From: Platycnemis pennipes
Taxonomy: Eukaryota > Arthropoda > Insecta > Odonata > Platycnemididae
Length of the DNA: 64,000 bases
Reading direction: 5' to 3'
Assembly (NCBI GenBank): GCA_933228895.1
Contig: OW121857.1
Span: 8,494,001 to 8,558,000 of the forward strand
Position 1 is the stretch's first letter, and the number at the start of each line of letters is the position of its first letter. The notes under the pieces are model-generated. The model did not search any database and was not told where the DNA came from. It saw only the letters and a program-made list of their open reading frames with translations. Shown piece by piece: positions 11,411 through 23,068 of the stretch. The position numbers and the translations under genes were made by a program.

Positions 11411-12088
11411 CGCCTGCAGATATTCAATACCGTTTTTTGTGGTACAGTCTCATGATCTCTCTCCAAACAATCGAAAGGGAAGTTCGGAACAAAAAACAAC
11501 CAGAGGGAACGAGAGTTGGACGGAGAGGATCGAGGAGGGTGTTCGAAGGTGAGTTGCCCTATCCAGGAAGTTTTTCTCTCGCGTTTATCGCGGCTCCATC
11601 TTGCCTCCGCCGATGAAGAAAAATCCCACGACCCCCGAAGCGAAACGTCTCCTTGGAACGTGCGCGGGATATCTCTCTCGGCGTATTTTGCTCATCTTCG
11701 AGCAGTAAAAAACCTGAATAAAGACGGCTTCATAAGCGAATAACAAAAACTCCGGGACTGGACGTATGAACCGCACATATCCATCGATGTCTTCCTCCGG
11801 CAGAATGGAGAATGAGCTTTCGGAGGTCATCTCTTGACTTCCAAGCGGGATCCAAGGAACACTACCAATCTCGTGAATATTGTGAGGGCATGCGGCAGGT
11901 TTCACACTTTTGGTAATTCACTAATTAACCGTGAATTCCTTGCAATCGTGCACTTGTTCATTTTATGATGTCACCATGGTGAGGTAAATTGTTATGATCA
12001 AGTATCTATTGCTTGGGGAAAGAACGAATATCTGAATCTGTCTGATGTGCATTGTATTATCTTATTCCTGTGGTCCTGTCTACCAAAG
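11411..12088. other. Unassigned interval
   Basis: Two opposing short frames (11516..11743 plus, 11585..11905 minus) overlap and carry no motif. No repeat is recognised. Confidence 0.35.
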
Positions 12089-12464
12089 AATGGGGGCATT
12101 TACTCGCAATCGCAATTTTGCACTCGAAATTGTTAGATGTAAACGAAAAATGGATTTTGGAGAAAAAATTAATCTTAGAGTTAGATTAATTAGAGCCATT
12201 GACTCATAAATCAAAATTTAAAATAAGCAATAGGTGGCGCCCACCGAAGAAGCTGCTTTGAGACCATTGACGTCATTTTCCTCCCGTCCTTGACTTCTTT
12301 TAGGGGAAAGGAAGGGAGTGGAGGGGGGTTCTCGGAAGGTCTGCTCGCACAGATGCTGTCGCAACTGCTCCTATTGGCAGAGTCAGCTTTGTGCCCCCCC
12401 CTTTGCGATAAGGCGAAGTAGCTTTGCGGACTCAGTTGTGATTGGACGAAGTGGATGACGTAAA
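12089..12464 (+). mobile_element. MITE family C, copy 2 (right end missing)
   Basis: Begins with AATGGGGGCATTTACTCG and follows the family consensus through the CCCCCCTTTGCGATAAGG block, then loses similarity after GGACGAAGTGGATGACG. About 160 bp of the right end, including the right inverted repeat, are absent. Confidence 0.85.
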
Positions 12465-13306
12465 TTATTTTATTAAAATGTATTAAATGTACACACTCCC
12501 TTAGTCAAGTCTTGTCTGTACAAAGGTATGTTTACGAGTTAAGTAGTCAGTGAGCAACTTGTCAATTATCACAAGCATGAATATTACAATAATATAATCT
12601 CTATGATCACAAACATCGAAGAAAAACATTAAAAATTAATAAAACTAATTAACCTGATTAATAACTACTGAATTCAATCTATTCCGAATGATTACAACCA
12701 AGAAAATGACCCTTAAAAGAGCGAACAGTTATAGTTTTGAGTAAGTGGATCTCATTTCAAAATATGGAAAAGTTATGCCGTAAATGTCAAATTTAAAGTA
12801 CACACCAAGCATTACAATTTGTTTTGCATTAACGCTTCAAAGGTTTGCTTATGTTTTTATGGCTAAATTTTAATTTTTCTGGCTCAAAATGGTAATGTGA
12901 ACACAAGAAACCTGCAAGGTTATTGAATATATAAACAACCAACAAGGTTTGAGCAATAAATAATGTGCCACAAAATAAAAAGCGTGAAAATGAATGACTC
13001 AGTGAATCACTACATTATCCATTTACTATGTACTCATCAATGGTACGGGTCTGAAAGTCAGAAACATTTTCGTAGTTGGAAATGTCATACATAGTAGGTA
13101 CGTGGCGACTTGGCATTAATTAAATATGACTTCTCAAAGGTTCTCCACTAGGTAACGATTCTTCTACTAATTAGTTACTCAGAAGAATTAAATTATGAAT
13201 ATACAAGCGAGTCGTTTGCACTGAGCTCGCTTGCATGTCTCCGGATGTTTTCCTTCTTTGTTTTTAGTTATCAATCCTGAACAGCCGTGACTCTGCAGTC
13301 AACTTA
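12465..13306. other. Unassigned AT-rich interval
   Basis: AT-rich sequence without long frames, inverted repeats or family matches. Confidence 0.45.
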
Positions 13307-14215
13307 AAGTGCATGTGTAGAAGACGTCCATGACTTAAAGTTATCTTTAAGTAGGCTCACTATAAGTGGAATTGTAATGTAGACCTGGCATTAGCCAAGG
13401 CGTTAACCGAGGCACTCCACCATCTCCAAGCGACTGCTCCAAACGAAGAAGTTCTTTGAAAGTTTGGATGACCAAAAAAATGTAGAAGTGCATGTGTAGA
13501 AGACGTCCATGACTTAAAGATATCTACATCTACGTCTACATAATACCCCGCAAGCCACCACAAGGGTGTGTGGCAGGGGGTGATTTCTCACCAAACATGC
13601 ACTACATATCATGCATAGAAAAGGATTAGTATTGATATACTATTCAGAACTTCACTATTTAAAAAAGATAGAAATTGCAAAGCAAACATGCAAAAACATT
13701 CTGTTAGTAGGGTTATCTTTAAGTACTCATAAAAACATGCAGCTACCAATACTATCCATTGCTACTCTCCGATTGTACATATTTACCGTTATTCGTATCT
13801 CTAATTGTACGAGGGAAAAAGGACATTTTGAATCTGTCAGTTTGGCAATCAATTTCTCTAATTTTGTGATTATGGTCCAGTCTACCATAGGAAGTTGGGG
13901 TTGTCAAAATATGTTTAATATCATCACTGAAAAATTGTCTTGGAATTTATTTAGGAGATTGAGTCTAAATTTCAACCTGCGATCTGACAATGATTCCCAT
14001 TTCAATTCATTTAATAGACTGGTCACGCTGATATAATTATCGTATCGTCCCTTTACAAATCTTGCCGATCTTCGCTGCACACGTTCAAGTTCATTACCTA
14101 GACCGATTTCGTAGGGATCCCATACACTGGCAGCATATTCCAAATGAGGTCTAACAAGGGAAAAGTTATCTTTAAGTAGGCTCACTTTAAGTGGAATTGT
14201 AATGTAGCCCCGGCA
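13307..14215. repeat. 179-bp tandem duplication, second unit interrupted by a LINE
   Basis: The word AAGTGCATGTGTAGAAGACG starts at 13307 and again at 13486, giving a period of 179 bp. Unit 2 reads through GACTTAAAG at 13519, is interrupted by an A-family LINE, and resumes at 14166 with TTATCTTTAAGTAGGCTC, which matches unit 1 from 13341. Unit 1 is intact and shows the pre-insertion sequence GACTTAAAGTTATC. Similarity fades by about 14215. Confidence 0.82.
13520..14165 (-). mobile_element. LINE family A fragment, copy 4 (inserted in the tandem duplication)
   Basis: Minus-strand A copy with its tail and hairpin at the left (13520-13580) and 5' truncation at the CTTTTCCCTTGTTAGACC segment. Translation gives LVRPHLEYAASVWDPYEIGL, ELERVQRRSARFVKGRYDN and LSDRRLKFRLN; a frameshift sits near the FSVMILN stretch (about 13910-13930). 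The AAAG at the right junction is shared by element and target, so the exact end is ambiguous by 4 bases. Confidence 0.9.
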
Positions 14216-14714
14216 ATAGGAAAACATGATCGATTAGCGAGGAACAAAACACGGTCACCTTGCGGCCTGCGGACTCGATGGTCACCGTGAGTATCGACTG
14301 CGAGGGCTGACCGAATTCTGCCCACCAGATCTTTCGCCGCGATATGCTAATGCGGCGTGCGGCCCTAATAATGGTGTTCGGGTGCAACGCCCTCTGACGC
14401 AGCCGAGCGCGCGTGATCCAACGGTTTATCAGCGGGCGAGCACCGGCCCCGTGGTGCACGCGAAGCTCGGGTGCACGTCGGCACTTTCCAGCAGGCGGGA
14501 CGCGCATCATCACAGAGCAAGAGCAAAGAGGAGCTGCCTCTATACACCTCCCATCGGACCTTATTTCCGGCGGAGAAATATTTTATGCCCTCTAACTCCA
14601 ACAAAATTATCACTTTTAAAACTTACGAATCACACAGTTCATTGGCATGATAAGGAAGTGTAATTCCGCAGATATAAATTTCTAATTTTATACATTTCTA
14701 ATTTTATGCCCCCG
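14216..14714. other. Unassigned GC-rich interval
   Basis: Locally GC-rich. Overlapping frames on both strands (14187..14513 minus, 14365..14613 minus, 14382..14663 plus) lack motifs. No repeat relationship to the rest of the window was seen. Confidence 0.35.
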
Positions 14715-14916
14715 CTGATTATTTCTCGAGTTATAAGCGGCGAAAAACTGATGTTTTTAACCCTTTCGGAAAAGTGGGCGTGGTGCAACCTCTGACGTAT
14801 ATCGACTTCGTCCAATCACAACTAAGTCCGCGAAGCAACTTCGCCTTATCGCAAAGCGGGGGACACAGCTAACTCTGCCAATAGGAGCTATTGCGACAGG
14901 ATCTGATCAAACAGAC
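14715..14916 (-). mobile_element. MITE family C, copy 3 (internal fragment)
   Basis: About 200 bp of family C interior, in the orientation of copy 1: TTATTTCTCGAGTTATAAGC, then GGGCGTGGTGCAACC, TCCAATCACAACTAAG and AGCTATTGCGACAGGATCTG. Both terminal inverted repeats are missing. It abuts a tRNA-like SINE head on the right. Confidence 0.8.
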
Positions 14917-14990
14917 CTGGCTCGATGGTGTCATGGTGATCATTCTGAACCGGACATTTGGAGGTCCGTGTTTCAATTCCCGGCTGAGTC
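14917..14990 (+). repeat. tRNA-like SINE head
   Basis: Plus-strand tRNA-like sequence with an A-box-like GGTGTCATGGTGATCA and a B-box-like TGTTTCAATTCCCGG about 30 bases apart. The acceptor arm does not close well, so this is read as the polymerase III promoter head of a SINE. The following 60-70 bases may be its body; no second copy is present to define its end. Confidence 0.5.
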
Positions 14991-15204
14991 AAACTTTATT
15001 CTGTTGTAATCTGGCTTGATTCCATGTTCACCACCTTCCTTCTGTTCGTCCTTTTACGTGTTCCCTATCCCTATTCGTTATTCTATCCTTGGTATATTTG
15101 TATTCGCCGCAGAGCGTGTTTTCGTGTCTAATTTTATACAGATGTTCAAAGAACATTACCTGATGACTGGAAATAAATCCAGCAAGATGTCGATTGCGAG
15201 AAAA

Positions 15205-15486
15205 TATAAAAACATTTTCCCCCGTACTATAAAAGAACACAATAGGCAGCATAGCAAAGAGATAGGTAGGTGAAATTTTATTAGTCTGTAGTGCATGACG
15301 CATGTATTAACAACCAATCCCTTTATTGCCATGCAAATACTAACCATTTAGCTGCATGCGATCCTATTATCTAGCAAGTTTCCAAGTAATAGCTTAGTTG
15401 CATATCAATAATGCCTGTTTGGTGATCTGCACCCCCTGCCACATACCCTCGCGGTGGCTTGTGGGGTATTGCGTTGATGTAGATGA
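15205..15486 (+). mobile_element. LINE family B fragment, copy 2 (3' end only)
   Basis: Contains the last B-family codons (CCCCGTACTATAAAAGAACA, giving RTIKEHNRQHSKEIGR), the 3' untranslated region, and the tail hairpin (CCCTGCCACATACCCTCGC..) ending GTTGATGTAGATG. It is 5'-truncated within the last 30 codons; the left boundary is uncertain by about 20 bases. Confidence 0.82.
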
Positions 15487-16567
15487 GATGTACACATCAG
15501 AGAAAATTGGTTCGTCTACACTAATTATCGTCAGTTTCTTTCAAAATCTTTTTTTTTTTAGTTGCGTAGTGTACAGAGCATGAGAATCTCATCAGTTAGG
15601 AAAATAGCCTTCAAGTCAGGCTCATCACCTTTAACGCCACCAGGTTGTCGAGCCCCTTTGGAATCACGATAGCCTCTTGCTCATGGCTCGGCGCTGATAT
15701 CGGAGGGTCTGCCCTGCAATCATCGCAAAGTGGATATCATAAAACACGCTCATAGCGGCAACCGAGCTTTGCTGGTGTAAATACATTAGCGGTTCCCAAT
15801 CAGTATTCGCCTGCATCCCACTGTTGTCCATTTCCCTGTTCTACGCCTCTCATCCAAGACAGGGACAGGAAATCCATCCCTTCACGAAAAATGCTTGTAA
15901 CTTATGTAGCTTCCGTTCATTTATAGTTCAATGGACGTACTGTAGTCTCAAACAATATGTCGATCATGCAGTACCGTCTGATGGCCCATGCATGGACGTA
16001 AAATTTAAGGCGAACGAGTACTCACACTTTTACTTCTAAGTATTATTGTTAAAATTTCTCCGAGTACCCCATGTTAAGAACCACTGCACTAGGGGAACAG
16101 AGAGGAGTTATTAATCTCAGGTAGTGGTCGGACGGTTGCCATGATTATTCACTCCACTTGTGTGACTGTGAGGTCGCCGAGCACACGTAATGGAGACTGG
16201 AACGTCATAGCAGACCACGTTGCTCGCACGAAGAGACTGGAGTCCTGGCGATTGCAACCCCCACCCACTCATGCCGAGCAAAGGTGGAAAAGGATGCCAT
16301 CGGCAATTGCCAGGGTGGCCCCCAGCGATGGGAAACTTTCTCCTCATACGCGATCGAAAATATGAAGATTAGACCTAGCTAATGATAGGTTTGCGAGCTT
16401 CCCTATGGTAAGTGCGCAATCACGTCAAGGTACAAATTGTAGTTGTTCCAATCGGTATTCTGAGTTCGTTGACAGAGCTGGAGATTCCTTGATTTTATTT
16501 TTCTATCCCATTAACCCCAACCGCTTCGCGGAGTAACAATCTATTGATTTCTGACGTATTTTGCGTC
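15487..16567. other. Unassigned interval
   Basis: About 1.1 kb without recognised gene or repeat. Opposing 74-76-codon frames at 16117-16365 overlap and lack motifs. Confidence 0.4.
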
Positions 16568-17098
16568 AATGGGGGCGTTTACTCGGAACCGAAATCGCAA
16601 TTTTGTACACGAAATCGTTAGATGGAAACGAAAAAAGAATTTTAGTGAAAAAATTAATTTTCTAACCACAACCATTCACTCATAAATTAAAAATTTAAAT
16701 AAGCAAAAGGTGACGCCCACCGAAAAAGCTGCTGTGATAACATTGACGACATTTTCCTCCCGTCTTTGACTGCTTTTAGGGGAAGCGAAGGGAGTGGAGT
16801 TGGGTTCTCGGAAGGTCTGTTCGCACAGATCCTGTAGCAATAGCTCCTATTGGCAGAGTCTGCTGTGTCCCCCCTTTGCGATTAGGCAAAGTAGCTTTGC
16901 GGGCTCAGTTGTGACGAAGTCGATATACGTCAGAGTTTGCACCACGCCCACTTTTCCGAAAGGGTTAAAAACATCAGTTTTTCGCCGCTTATAACACGAG
17001 AAATAATTGACGGATCGAAAAACGGAAAAATACGTGTCTTTTTATTTTACAAACTCTATCATATTCGGCAATAAAAAATCATGGCAAACGACCCCATT
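16568..17098 (+). mobile_element. MITE family C, copy 4
   Basis: A full-length copy (531 bp) from AATGGGGGCGTTTACTCGG to GCAAACGACCCCATT. Its interior is nearly collinear with copies 5, 8 and 9. Flanks GCGTC and CCGGG do not match, so no target duplication is visible. Non-coding. Confidence 0.9.
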
Positions 17099-17514
17099 CC
17101 GGGAGCCGGTAACAATTCATTGAAATAAAACAGTAATTGAGAGCACGAGCGAAAGGACGTAATCTTAGTAGACGAGTGGAAAAGTCCTTAAGGGACTCTG
17201 CCCCTTAAATCTGCACTAGATGAAAAAGATTCTTAAGACCGCTGCAATAATGTTGTCAAACGTAAGTGCATATAACTTATGCCAATCTAATTTTCGGATG
17301 GGGTCCTCTTTTTTTCGGCTCGTAGATAACATCCTGTAAAAAAACCACCTTCATATTCTCTATAGCATTTCTCCGTACGAAAAAATAATGTTACATTCGA
17401 ATATACATATATTACATCACACCTAGTTAAATAGTTTTCTTCGGCCGTAAGCAACCATGGCGTCCAGCGCATAACAATTTGAATAACGATTAACTGAGAC
17501 ACACTCAATGAATC
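17099..17514. other. Unassigned interval
   Basis: Short spacer between a C and a D element. No gene or repeat is recognised. Confidence 0.4.
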
Positions 17515-17517
17515 TTA

Positions 17518-18248
17518 AGACCGTTTTACACGGTCATTGAAACTGAACAAGTTGATGTCGATTCCGTTTGAGCAGTCGTCTGCGGAAGTCCGTGAAGTAG
17601 AAAATTGCGAGGACGCTTGCTTGACAGCTTTACGCGGTGCAATCGTCGGTGCATTATGTCAGTGACAATATACCATTCAGGAGCGGTAATACCGTCTATA
17701 TATCGCACAACGTCAAAATCTACTAAGTAGCAAATAATTGGACGTGAAAGATGCGATAGAGTACCACCACTTTAAAATATGTTTTAAGCCATAGTCTAAA
17801 TTCATAATAGTGGAGACTCTAGTCCCGTATACTTAGCCCAAAATTTGCACCATGAACGAACGGATGTGGGCCAAGGTAACAGGTTCTTCCTTTACGCACG
17901 AAATTTAAGCTTCCACTTCATTAATCGCCCAGCTCATCATTATTGCACTTTATTCACTACCTAAGGAGTTGAGTTCGAACCAAAACACCCAACTCAATCG
18001 TCAACAACCTATTTAATTGCTAGAATTCCCCAGGCAGTTCATTGCCGCTACATCTGCACCATCTAGTGAGAGAAATAAACTTCAAACTTGCGCGAATTCA
18101 TGCATCAGATTAGAACATGTTCTAATTTGCTCGCAAGCGTTCGTGCACTGGCGCCGCCTGTCCTCGCAAGTCGTCGCTTTACGCGGCGCAATATTTCTTG
18201 CGCAAGTTTTCTCGCAACAGCCTGCGCAATGTCCGCGTATAACGGCCT
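17518..18248 (+). mobile_element. MITE family D, copy 3 (PIF/Harbinger-like)
   Basis: A 731-bp copy with termini AGACCGTTTTACACGG and CCGCGTATAACGGCCT. It is flanked by TTA at 17515-17517 and TTG at 18249-18251, the latter a likely mutated duplication. It is more diverged at its ends than copies 1 and 2, which suggests an older insertion. Confidence 0.9.
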
Positions 18249-18251
18249 TTG

Positions 18252-18714
18252 AAGAATGGGTCAAATAAAAACATAGACTCCGTTCGCTCCTCATTTTCCC
18301 ATGATATCCCCAAGATCAACCTTCTCAGGTTGGCAACGCTGGTTGGCGATGGGGAAAATACCAGAGAGAGAGTTGGGCGAAATGACAAACGTGGGAAAAC
18401 TCCGTCAATGGGTGCAACCCGAAATACCGCAGCGATAACGACGCACGTGACGCAAGGCTTTCCCTTTTGCTTCGGAGAGAGGCTTCAATGGAGCGGAGTG
18501 TCTTGAGCACATCGCAGGGAAAGGTCGCGTGCTGGACATAAGACGGCGGCTGTGAAGATGGCGGATGATCCTCCTCAAGTCACAAGCGTACTGTCTCGAG
18601 ATCATCCCAGAGCTCCCTATATGCCTCCCATTGACGTAAAGCAAGATGAGAGGGCACCAAAGGAACGGGGTCAATGGATGTCACGAGTGAATTGGGAATG
18701 CTAACTCGTGGGGG
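18252..18714. other. Unassigned interval
   Basis: Overlapping 60-89-codon frames occur on both strands without recognisable motifs. Confidence 0.35.
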
Positions 18715-18745
18715 CATCTACATGTGCGCGATACCCTGCAAGCCT
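18715..18745 (-). repeat. LINE A/B-type 3' tail remnant
   Basis: ATCTACATGTGCGCGATACCC followed by TGCAAGCC is the start of the common LINE tail in minus orientation, cut off before the hairpin loop. It directly precedes a plus-strand B fragment, so it is either a separate truncated tail or part of a rearranged B insertion. Confidence 0.55.
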
Positions 18746-18792
18746 GTTGAAGTACAGATTAAATGTATTAGAGAAATTAAAATCGGATAGCT
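18746..18792 (+). mobile_element. LINE family B fragment, copy 3, upstream part (split by LINE A)
   Basis: GTTGAAGTACAGATTAAATG and the following bases to GGATAGCT match B codons for LKYRLNVLEKLKSDS. The next B bases (TTTACTGAAGATG in other copies) resume only at 19581, after the A-family insertion. The two parts together reconstitute one uninterrupted B segment. Confidence 0.85.
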
Positions 18793-19580
18793 ATACATCT
18801 ACATCTACATAATACCCTGCAAGCCACCACAAGGGTGTGTGGCAGGGGGTGATTGCTCACCAAACATGCACTACATATCATGCATAAAAAAGGAATAGTA
18901 TTAATATAGTAGTCAGAACTACACTATTTAAAAAAGATAGAAATTTCAAAGAAAACATGCAAAAACATTCTGTTAGTAGGGTTAGCTTTAAGTACTGATA
19001 CCAACATGCAGCTACCAATGCTATTCATTGCTACTCTCCGATAGGGCATATTTACCGTTATTCGTATCTCTTATTGTGCGAGGGAAAAAGGACATTTTGA
19101 ATCGGTCAGTTCGGCAATCAATTTCTCTAACTTTATGATTATGGTCCAGTCTGCCATAGTAAGTTGGGGTTCGTAAAATATTTTTAACATCATCACTGAA
19201 AATATTGCCTTGGAATTTGTGGAAGAGATTAAGTCTAAATTTCAACCTGCGATCTGACAATGATTCCCATTTCAATTCATTTAATAGACTGGTTACGCTA
19301 ATATAATTATCGTATCGTCCCTTTACAAATCTTGCCGATCTTCGCTGCACACGTTCAAGTTCATTACTTAGACCGAGTTCGTAGGGATCCCATACACTGG
19401 CAGCATATTCCAAATGAGGTCTAACAAGGGAAAAGTAACTGATTTCTCGTACATGATCGTCACATTTACCCAATACTCTTTTAATGAAACCCAGTTTACG
19501 ATTCACTTAACCCATTATTTCACGAATGTGTTTACCCCAGGAAAGATCATTTGTCAGTCTTATTCCAAGATATTTAATTT
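18793..19580 (-). mobile_element. LINE family A fragment, copy 5 (inserted into LINE B)
   Basis: Minus-strand A copy with an intact 161-codon stretch (19021..19506): NRKLGFIKRVLGKCDDHVRE, SYFSLVRPHLEYAASVWDPYE, ELERVQRRSARFVKGRYDN and KMSFFPRTIRD. Its hairpin tail is at the left (18793-18855) and its 5' truncation at TTAAATATCTTGG (19580). It is among the best-preserved A copies in the window, consistent with a relatively recent insertion. It still lacks the reverse transcriptase palm. Confidence 0.9.
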
Positions 19581-19925
19581 ACTGAAGATGTTAGACACAC
19601 ATTAAAAACACCCTTTTTTTTGCTAGATTCGATCAGATAAATAAAAGTAGAGAGATATGTTTTCGTACCTATAGATTCAAAATGGCATTTTTCCCCCGTA
19701 CTATAAGAGAACAGAATAGGCAGCATAGCAAAGGGATAGGTAGGGGAAATATTTTAGAGTAGTCAGTAGTGCATGATGCATGTATTAACCCCCTTAATAC
19801 TATAGATACTAACAATCTAGTTGCATGAGACACTATAGATGCTTTTTTGCAACTCAGTAGTGCATGCTTAATGATCTTCACCCCCTGCCACACACCCTCG
19901 CGGTGGCTTGCAGGGTATCGTGTAA
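19581..19925 (+). mobile_element. LINE family B fragment, copy 3, downstream part
   Basis: Resumes the B reading with ACTGAAGATGTTAGACACAC, then AGATTCGATCAGATAAATAA, the CCCCCGTACTATAAGAGAAC block and the 3' hairpin, ending GTATCGTGTAAGAATAG. It pairs with 18746..18792 across the nested A element. Confidence 0.88.
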
Positions 19926-21189
19926 GAATAGAAAAGTTAATTAGGTGGTGAGATGGGAGGTAGGGTGAAATTGAGTTTAAGAGAGAATCAATCCAGGACT
20001 CACGGAGTTTCTTGTGAGGTGGAAGGTTCTGCGCCTACATTATTACCCAGCGAGCCATCGCAAAGGGTAATTGACATGTCTACAATCTTGAAAAATGAGG
20101 AGGAAAATTTTCCTTTCCTTTCCTGGAAAAAGAAAAGAAAAGCGTTAACGATGCTTAGGTACACATTTAGTATTGTGGTTGAAGATTGAAAGCGTTGGAA
20201 ATTTGTTGGGTTGGGAGTTATTTCGCTTATCTCTTCGGCAGTCTTTCTCTCCTTTTTTCGCTTCAGACGGACTTGTGGACGTGCAATGTGTGACTAAGAC
20301 TTCACCCTCCATGCCTATTTCAGCCTCATTGGTCTTATGTCATAGGGCTCATATATCTTTCTTCAGAGGTGTAAGTTTGGTACGATGCCTTACACGGAGA
20401 CCCCAGTTCTTTCAATAGGCCACGGACAGAATCATTGACAATATTGTCTCTTTAGCTTGAGATTCTGGAGAAAATTATCGAGTTTCTATAGCGGAGGACC
20501 GCACGTTTAGACACGATCGCTATGAAGGAGATGCCTTGAAGAATATCAGGCGATTTTTGGCCATACGTGGGGACCAAATTTAACTGAGAAATGGCTGACG
20601 GTACAGACAAATTACACCGGCAGCCAGGATGGATATTTCTTACCGCAGGCGTTGGCAGCACGGGAAATTTTCCGCCGAGAATCGAAATCAATTTTTGGAC
20701 TGATGAATGAGGTTTGGAATATTACGTAAAAGTGTAAAGAAAATGCTCTTCCCTGATTCTTTTGCGCTGTGTGACCATAAGGATGTAAGAGAAAGGTGAA
20801 ATTGCCTTTCGGCGGTCCTTGGAGCTATCCCGTTCACTGATAATATCTTCACGTGCCGGAAATAAGGATAAGTCAATCGACTGGACATATTCACGTTCAT
20901 GAGGGATAGTTAGGTGCGCCGTAATTATTGGCTGGTAATTCCTAGTCTGTACGACCGCGGGCTAGAAATCATGCCGGCTCTCCGGTTCAAACAACTTCCG
21001 GTCGTGTGAGTAGTGGATGTATGATCATTTTGCTTCTACCTGCAGTTAAGTGATTTCTTATAAACATCTCCGAATTCTGAGAGCAATCCAATGTTTGCTT
21101 TGTCCTAGTAGGATTGTAAATATTTCTCACTAGCTTATCGCGAATGAAGGATTTCTCATTTTTCCGCACTTGTGATGTGCTCAATAAGT
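19926..21189. other. Unassigned interval
   Basis: About 1.26 kb without a recognised gene or repeat. Small frames of 70-81 codons have no motifs. A weak B-box-like CCGGTTCAAACAAC lies near 20980 without a matching A box. Confidence 0.4.
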
Positions 21190-21664
21190 CATCTGCATCT
21201 ACACGATACCCTGCAAGCCACCGAGAGGGTGTGTGGCAGGGGGTGAAGATCACCAAGAATGCACTACTAACATGCAAGCAAGCAACTAAAGGGTCTCATG
21301 CAACTAGATTGTTAGTATCTATAGTATTTAAGGGGTAAATACATGCATCGTGCACTACAGAATACTCTAAAATATTTCACTTGCCTATCCCTTTGTTATG
21401 CTGCCTATTATGTTCTCTTATAGTACGGGGGAAAATGCCATTTCGAATCTATCAGTACGACAATCTATCTCTCTAATCTTGTTTATCTGATCGAATCTAG
21501 CATAATACGCTGGTGTTTTTAATGTGTGTCTAACATCTTCAGTAAAGCTATCCGATTTTAATTTCTCTAATACATTTAATCTGTACTTCAACCTACGCTC
21601 CGATAATGATTCCCACCCTAATTCTTTTATTAATTCTGAAACACTACTCAACCTATCGTAACAT
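21190..21664 (-). mobile_element. LINE family B fragment, copy 4
   Basis: Minus-strand B copy from the GTAGAT tail and hairpin (21190-21250) to truncation inside the KRCYDRL segment. An open stretch (21418..21651) reads SELIKELGWESLSERRLKYR, LEKLKSDSFTEDVRHTL, TPAYYARFDQINKIREIDCR and DRFEMAFSPVL. Confidence 0.88.
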
Positions 21665-22027
21665 CATTTCCTTTCCCTTGAAAGTCGGCTCTTACACATA
21701 TCGTTCCAACTTGACATCTCGCATCCATGTAGACTATCCTCCCTCCAATGTTCCCCCTACTTGAATTATCCTCTAAGACATTCCTCACCTAATCTATCTG
21801 AACACTCATTTCCTTGCCTTCCCAACTAACTGCCTGCATTCTCCACTAAACCCACATCTCAAAAGTCTCTAATTCACATGCATTCTTTATTCGCAAGGGC
21901 CCGTTTTCCAAGCCGTTCAACAATACGCTCCATAGCAGATATCTTGGAGATTTTTTTCTTTTTCTTTGCTCTGATTCCCCTCAAATTCACATCCCCTACT
22001 GTCTGATAATGCTTCCTTGGCAAGCAC
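21665..22027. other. Unassigned interval
   Basis: Pyrimidine-rich spacer between a LINE B and a C element. Nothing is recognised. Confidence 0.4.
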
Positions 22028-22564
22028 AATGGGGGCGTTTACTCGGAACCGAAATCGCAATTTTGTGCCCGAAATCGTTAGATGGAAACGAAAAAAAGAA
22101 TTTTAGTGAAAAAATTAATCTTCTCACCACAACCATTCACTCATAAATCAAAAATTAAAATAAGCAAAAGGTGACGCCCACCGAAAAAGCTGCTTTGATG
22201 ACATTGACGTCATTTTCCTCCCGTCCTTGACCGTTTTTAGGGGAAGGGAAAGGAGTGGAGGGGGGTTCTCGGAAGGTATGCTCGCACAGATCCTGTCGCA
22301 ATCGCTCCCATTGGGAGAGCCAGCTGTGTCCCCCCCTTTGCGATAAGGCGAAGTAGCTTCGCGGGCTCAGTTGTGATTGGACGAAGTCGATATACGTCAG
22401 AGGTTGCACCACGCCCACTTTTCCGAAAGGGTTAAAAACATCAGTTTTTCGCCGCTTATAACTCGAGAAATAATAGACGGATCAAAAAACGGAAAATTCG
22501 GGTCTTTTTATTTTACAAACTCTATCATATTCGGCAATAAAGAAATATGGTAAACGACCCTATT
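22028..22564 (+). mobile_element. MITE family C, copy 5
   Basis: Full-length (537 bp): AATGGGGGCGTTTACTCGG at the left and GGTAAACGACCCTATT at the right, with one change in the right AATGGGG. Flanks CACAAT and CTTTAC show no duplication. Interior includes the family words CTCGAGAAATAATAGACGG and TTGTGATTGGACGAAGTCG. Confidence 0.9.
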
Positions 22565-23065
22565 CTTTACCTAACGTTCTTGGAACAAAACTTATCAAGA
22601 AGGACGAATCCTAAGATGCCTTGACCACAGGGTGGTCCCAATGAATCTTCTCCAAAGGTCGCCCGAGCGGGTTAAGTGGGGCAAGACCGAACGCGGGAAG
22701 GTCATCCAATGCCCCTTCTAAAGATGGCCCGGGGGAATCACGGAGGAACAAACCTTACCGACCGCGCCCTGCTGATTTTTGGGGCGTGTTCACAGACAAC
22801 AAAAGGTCTAGAAATCACGGAACGGGACGCTTCAACTTGTGACGACGAAAGGTCGCATTTCCGGAGGCCAAAATGTTCGCGAAAAAAATCTGTGAACGGA
22901 ACAGCACAATAACGACACGTGTAATTTGGAATCGTTGATACACCCGCTGTGTAGATGCAATGATTTTAATCTAGATATTATCAATGAAAAGGCACACAAA
23001 ACCCGAAAGCCAATCAACTTATTTACGTGCTTCCGTGACGAGACCGGGAACAACTCAATATTCCC
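22565..23065. other. Unassigned interval
   Basis: No gene or repeat is recognised. A frame of 78 codons at 22676..22912 has no motif. Confidence 0.35.
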
Positions 23066-23068
23066 TAT

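Noticed and set aside
17099..17104. CCGGGA at the right flank of C copies at 16568 and 27566 as part of the element
   Set aside because: The same bases are absent beside the other five full copies, so the coincidence in two flanks is not enough to extend the element.
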